DNA of 9,246 nt from Belnapia sp. (GTDB taxonomy: Bacteria > Pseudomonadota > Alphaproteobacteria > Acetobacterales > Acetobacteraceae). Within the stretch, counting starts at the first letter, position 1. Every line of letters begins with the position of its first letter. Position numbers and translations under genes: made by a program. The stretch is from contig JAQGIA010000340.1 of assembly GCA_028291445.1 (NCBI GenBank), positions 1 through 9,246 of the forward strand. The letters are read 5' to 3'. Shown here one piece after another: positions 8,679 to 9,246 of this stretch. The notes below the pieces were generated by a model that saw only the letters and a list, made by a program, of their open reading frames with translations, had not been told where the DNA came from and made no database searches.

Positions 8679-9246
8679 ATGAGCACCGAGTGGCAAGGCC
8701 CGGCCGTCGTCCTCGGCACCCGGCCGCATGGCGAATCGGGTGCCGTGGTCAGCCTGCTGACCGAAGCCCTGGGCCGCCACCCCGGCCTGGCCAAGGGCGG
8801 CGCCTCGCGCGCGCAATCCGCCGTGTGGCTGCCCGGCAACCTGGTGGAGGCCCGCTGGGTGGCCCGGCTGCCCGACCAGCTCGGTGCCCTGTCGGGCGAG
8901 ATGGTGCATCCGGCGGCGGCGCTGGCGATGGCCGATCCGCTGGCGCTGGCGCTGCTCTCGGCCGCCTGCGCCATCGCGGAGGGCGCCCTGCCGGAACGCC
9001 AGCCGCATCCCCGGTGCTTCCACGGCCTGGTCGCCCTGATCGCCCGGCTGGGCGAGGGCGCCATGGCCGCCCTGCCGGATTACATCCGCTGGGAGGCGGA
9101 GCTGCTGGCCGAGCTGGGTTATGGCCTCGACCTCGCCCGCTGCGCCGCGACCGGCAGCCTGGAGGACCTCACCTGGGTCTCGCCCCGTACCGGTCGCGCC
9201 GTCAGCGCCGCGGCAGGGGCGCCCTGGGCCGACCGGCTGTTGCCGC
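8679..9246 (+). CDS. recO: DNA repair protein RecO (5' part, cut by window end)
   Basis: RecO works with RecR and RecF to load RecA on SSB-coated single-stranded DNA during gap repair. The first 189 codons are visible and open to the window edge. The N-terminal OB-fold segment begins MSTEWQGPAVVLGTRPHGES (1-20), with the conserved RPHGE block and a following KGG segment as expected for DNA binding. The later part, YGLDLARCAATGSLEDLTWV and then SPRTGRAVS, matches the alphaproteobacterial RecO C-terminal region that follows the helical domain. Family members are about 240 aa, so roughly 50 residues are missing. No clear Shine-Dalgarno sequence precedes the ATG. The gene is divergent from corA. 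Truncation is due only to the window boundary. Confidence 0.9.
   Translation, partial: MSTEWQGPAVVLGTRPHGESGAVVSLLTEALGRHPGLAKGGASRAQSAVWLPGNLVEARWVARLPDQLGALSGEMVHPAAALAMADPLALALLSAACAIAEGALPERQPHPRCFHGLVALIARLGEGAMAALPDYIRWEAELLAELGYGLDLARCAATGSLEDLTWVSPRTGRAVSAAAGAPWADRLLP

Overview
The window is a very GC-rich stretch of bacterial chromosome. Its base composition, GTG starts, 4-bp start/stop overlaps and the flanking core genes era and recO point to an alphaproteobacterium. The mix of genes looks like Acetobacteraceae (Roseomonas-like), but that family assignment is a judgement from protein flavour, not from a search.

Layout, left to right. (1) era (+), essentially complete; the first six bases are probably the tail of an upstream gene, typically rnc. 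(2) A two-gene minus-strand operon, transcribed right to left: a 310-aa protein of the glycine/betaine/sarcosine/D-proline reductase B (GrdB/PrdB) family with a C-P-I-C site, then a class III (CaiB/BaiF/Frc) CoA-transferase. The two overlap by GTGA. (3) A divergent 168-bp control region with a candidate promoter and two dyads. (4) A two-gene plus-strand operon: an MFS transporter of the OFA/monocarboxylate type, then a luciferase-like monooxygenase of the 'group 1' family, overlapping by ATGA. (5) htpG (+), the bacterial Hsp90, behind a short spacer with a candidate heat-shock promoter. (6) corA (-), a Mg2+ channel, convergent with htpG; a 15-bp GC hairpin lies between them. (7) The first 189 codons of recO (+), running off the right edge.

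The core genes (era, htpG, corA, recO) are ordinary. The interesting part is the roughly 4.7-kb accessory block at 972-5661. It has two back-to-back operons sharing one control region: a cysteine-type reductase-B homologue without its usual partner subunits, a CoA-transferase, an importer for a small carboxylate-like compound, and a flavin-dependent oxidoreductase. A plausible reading, which is inference, is a small uptake-and-catabolism module whose substrate is unknown. Era and recO are adjacent in many alphaproteobacteria, so this block, htpG and corA appear to separate an otherwise common pair.
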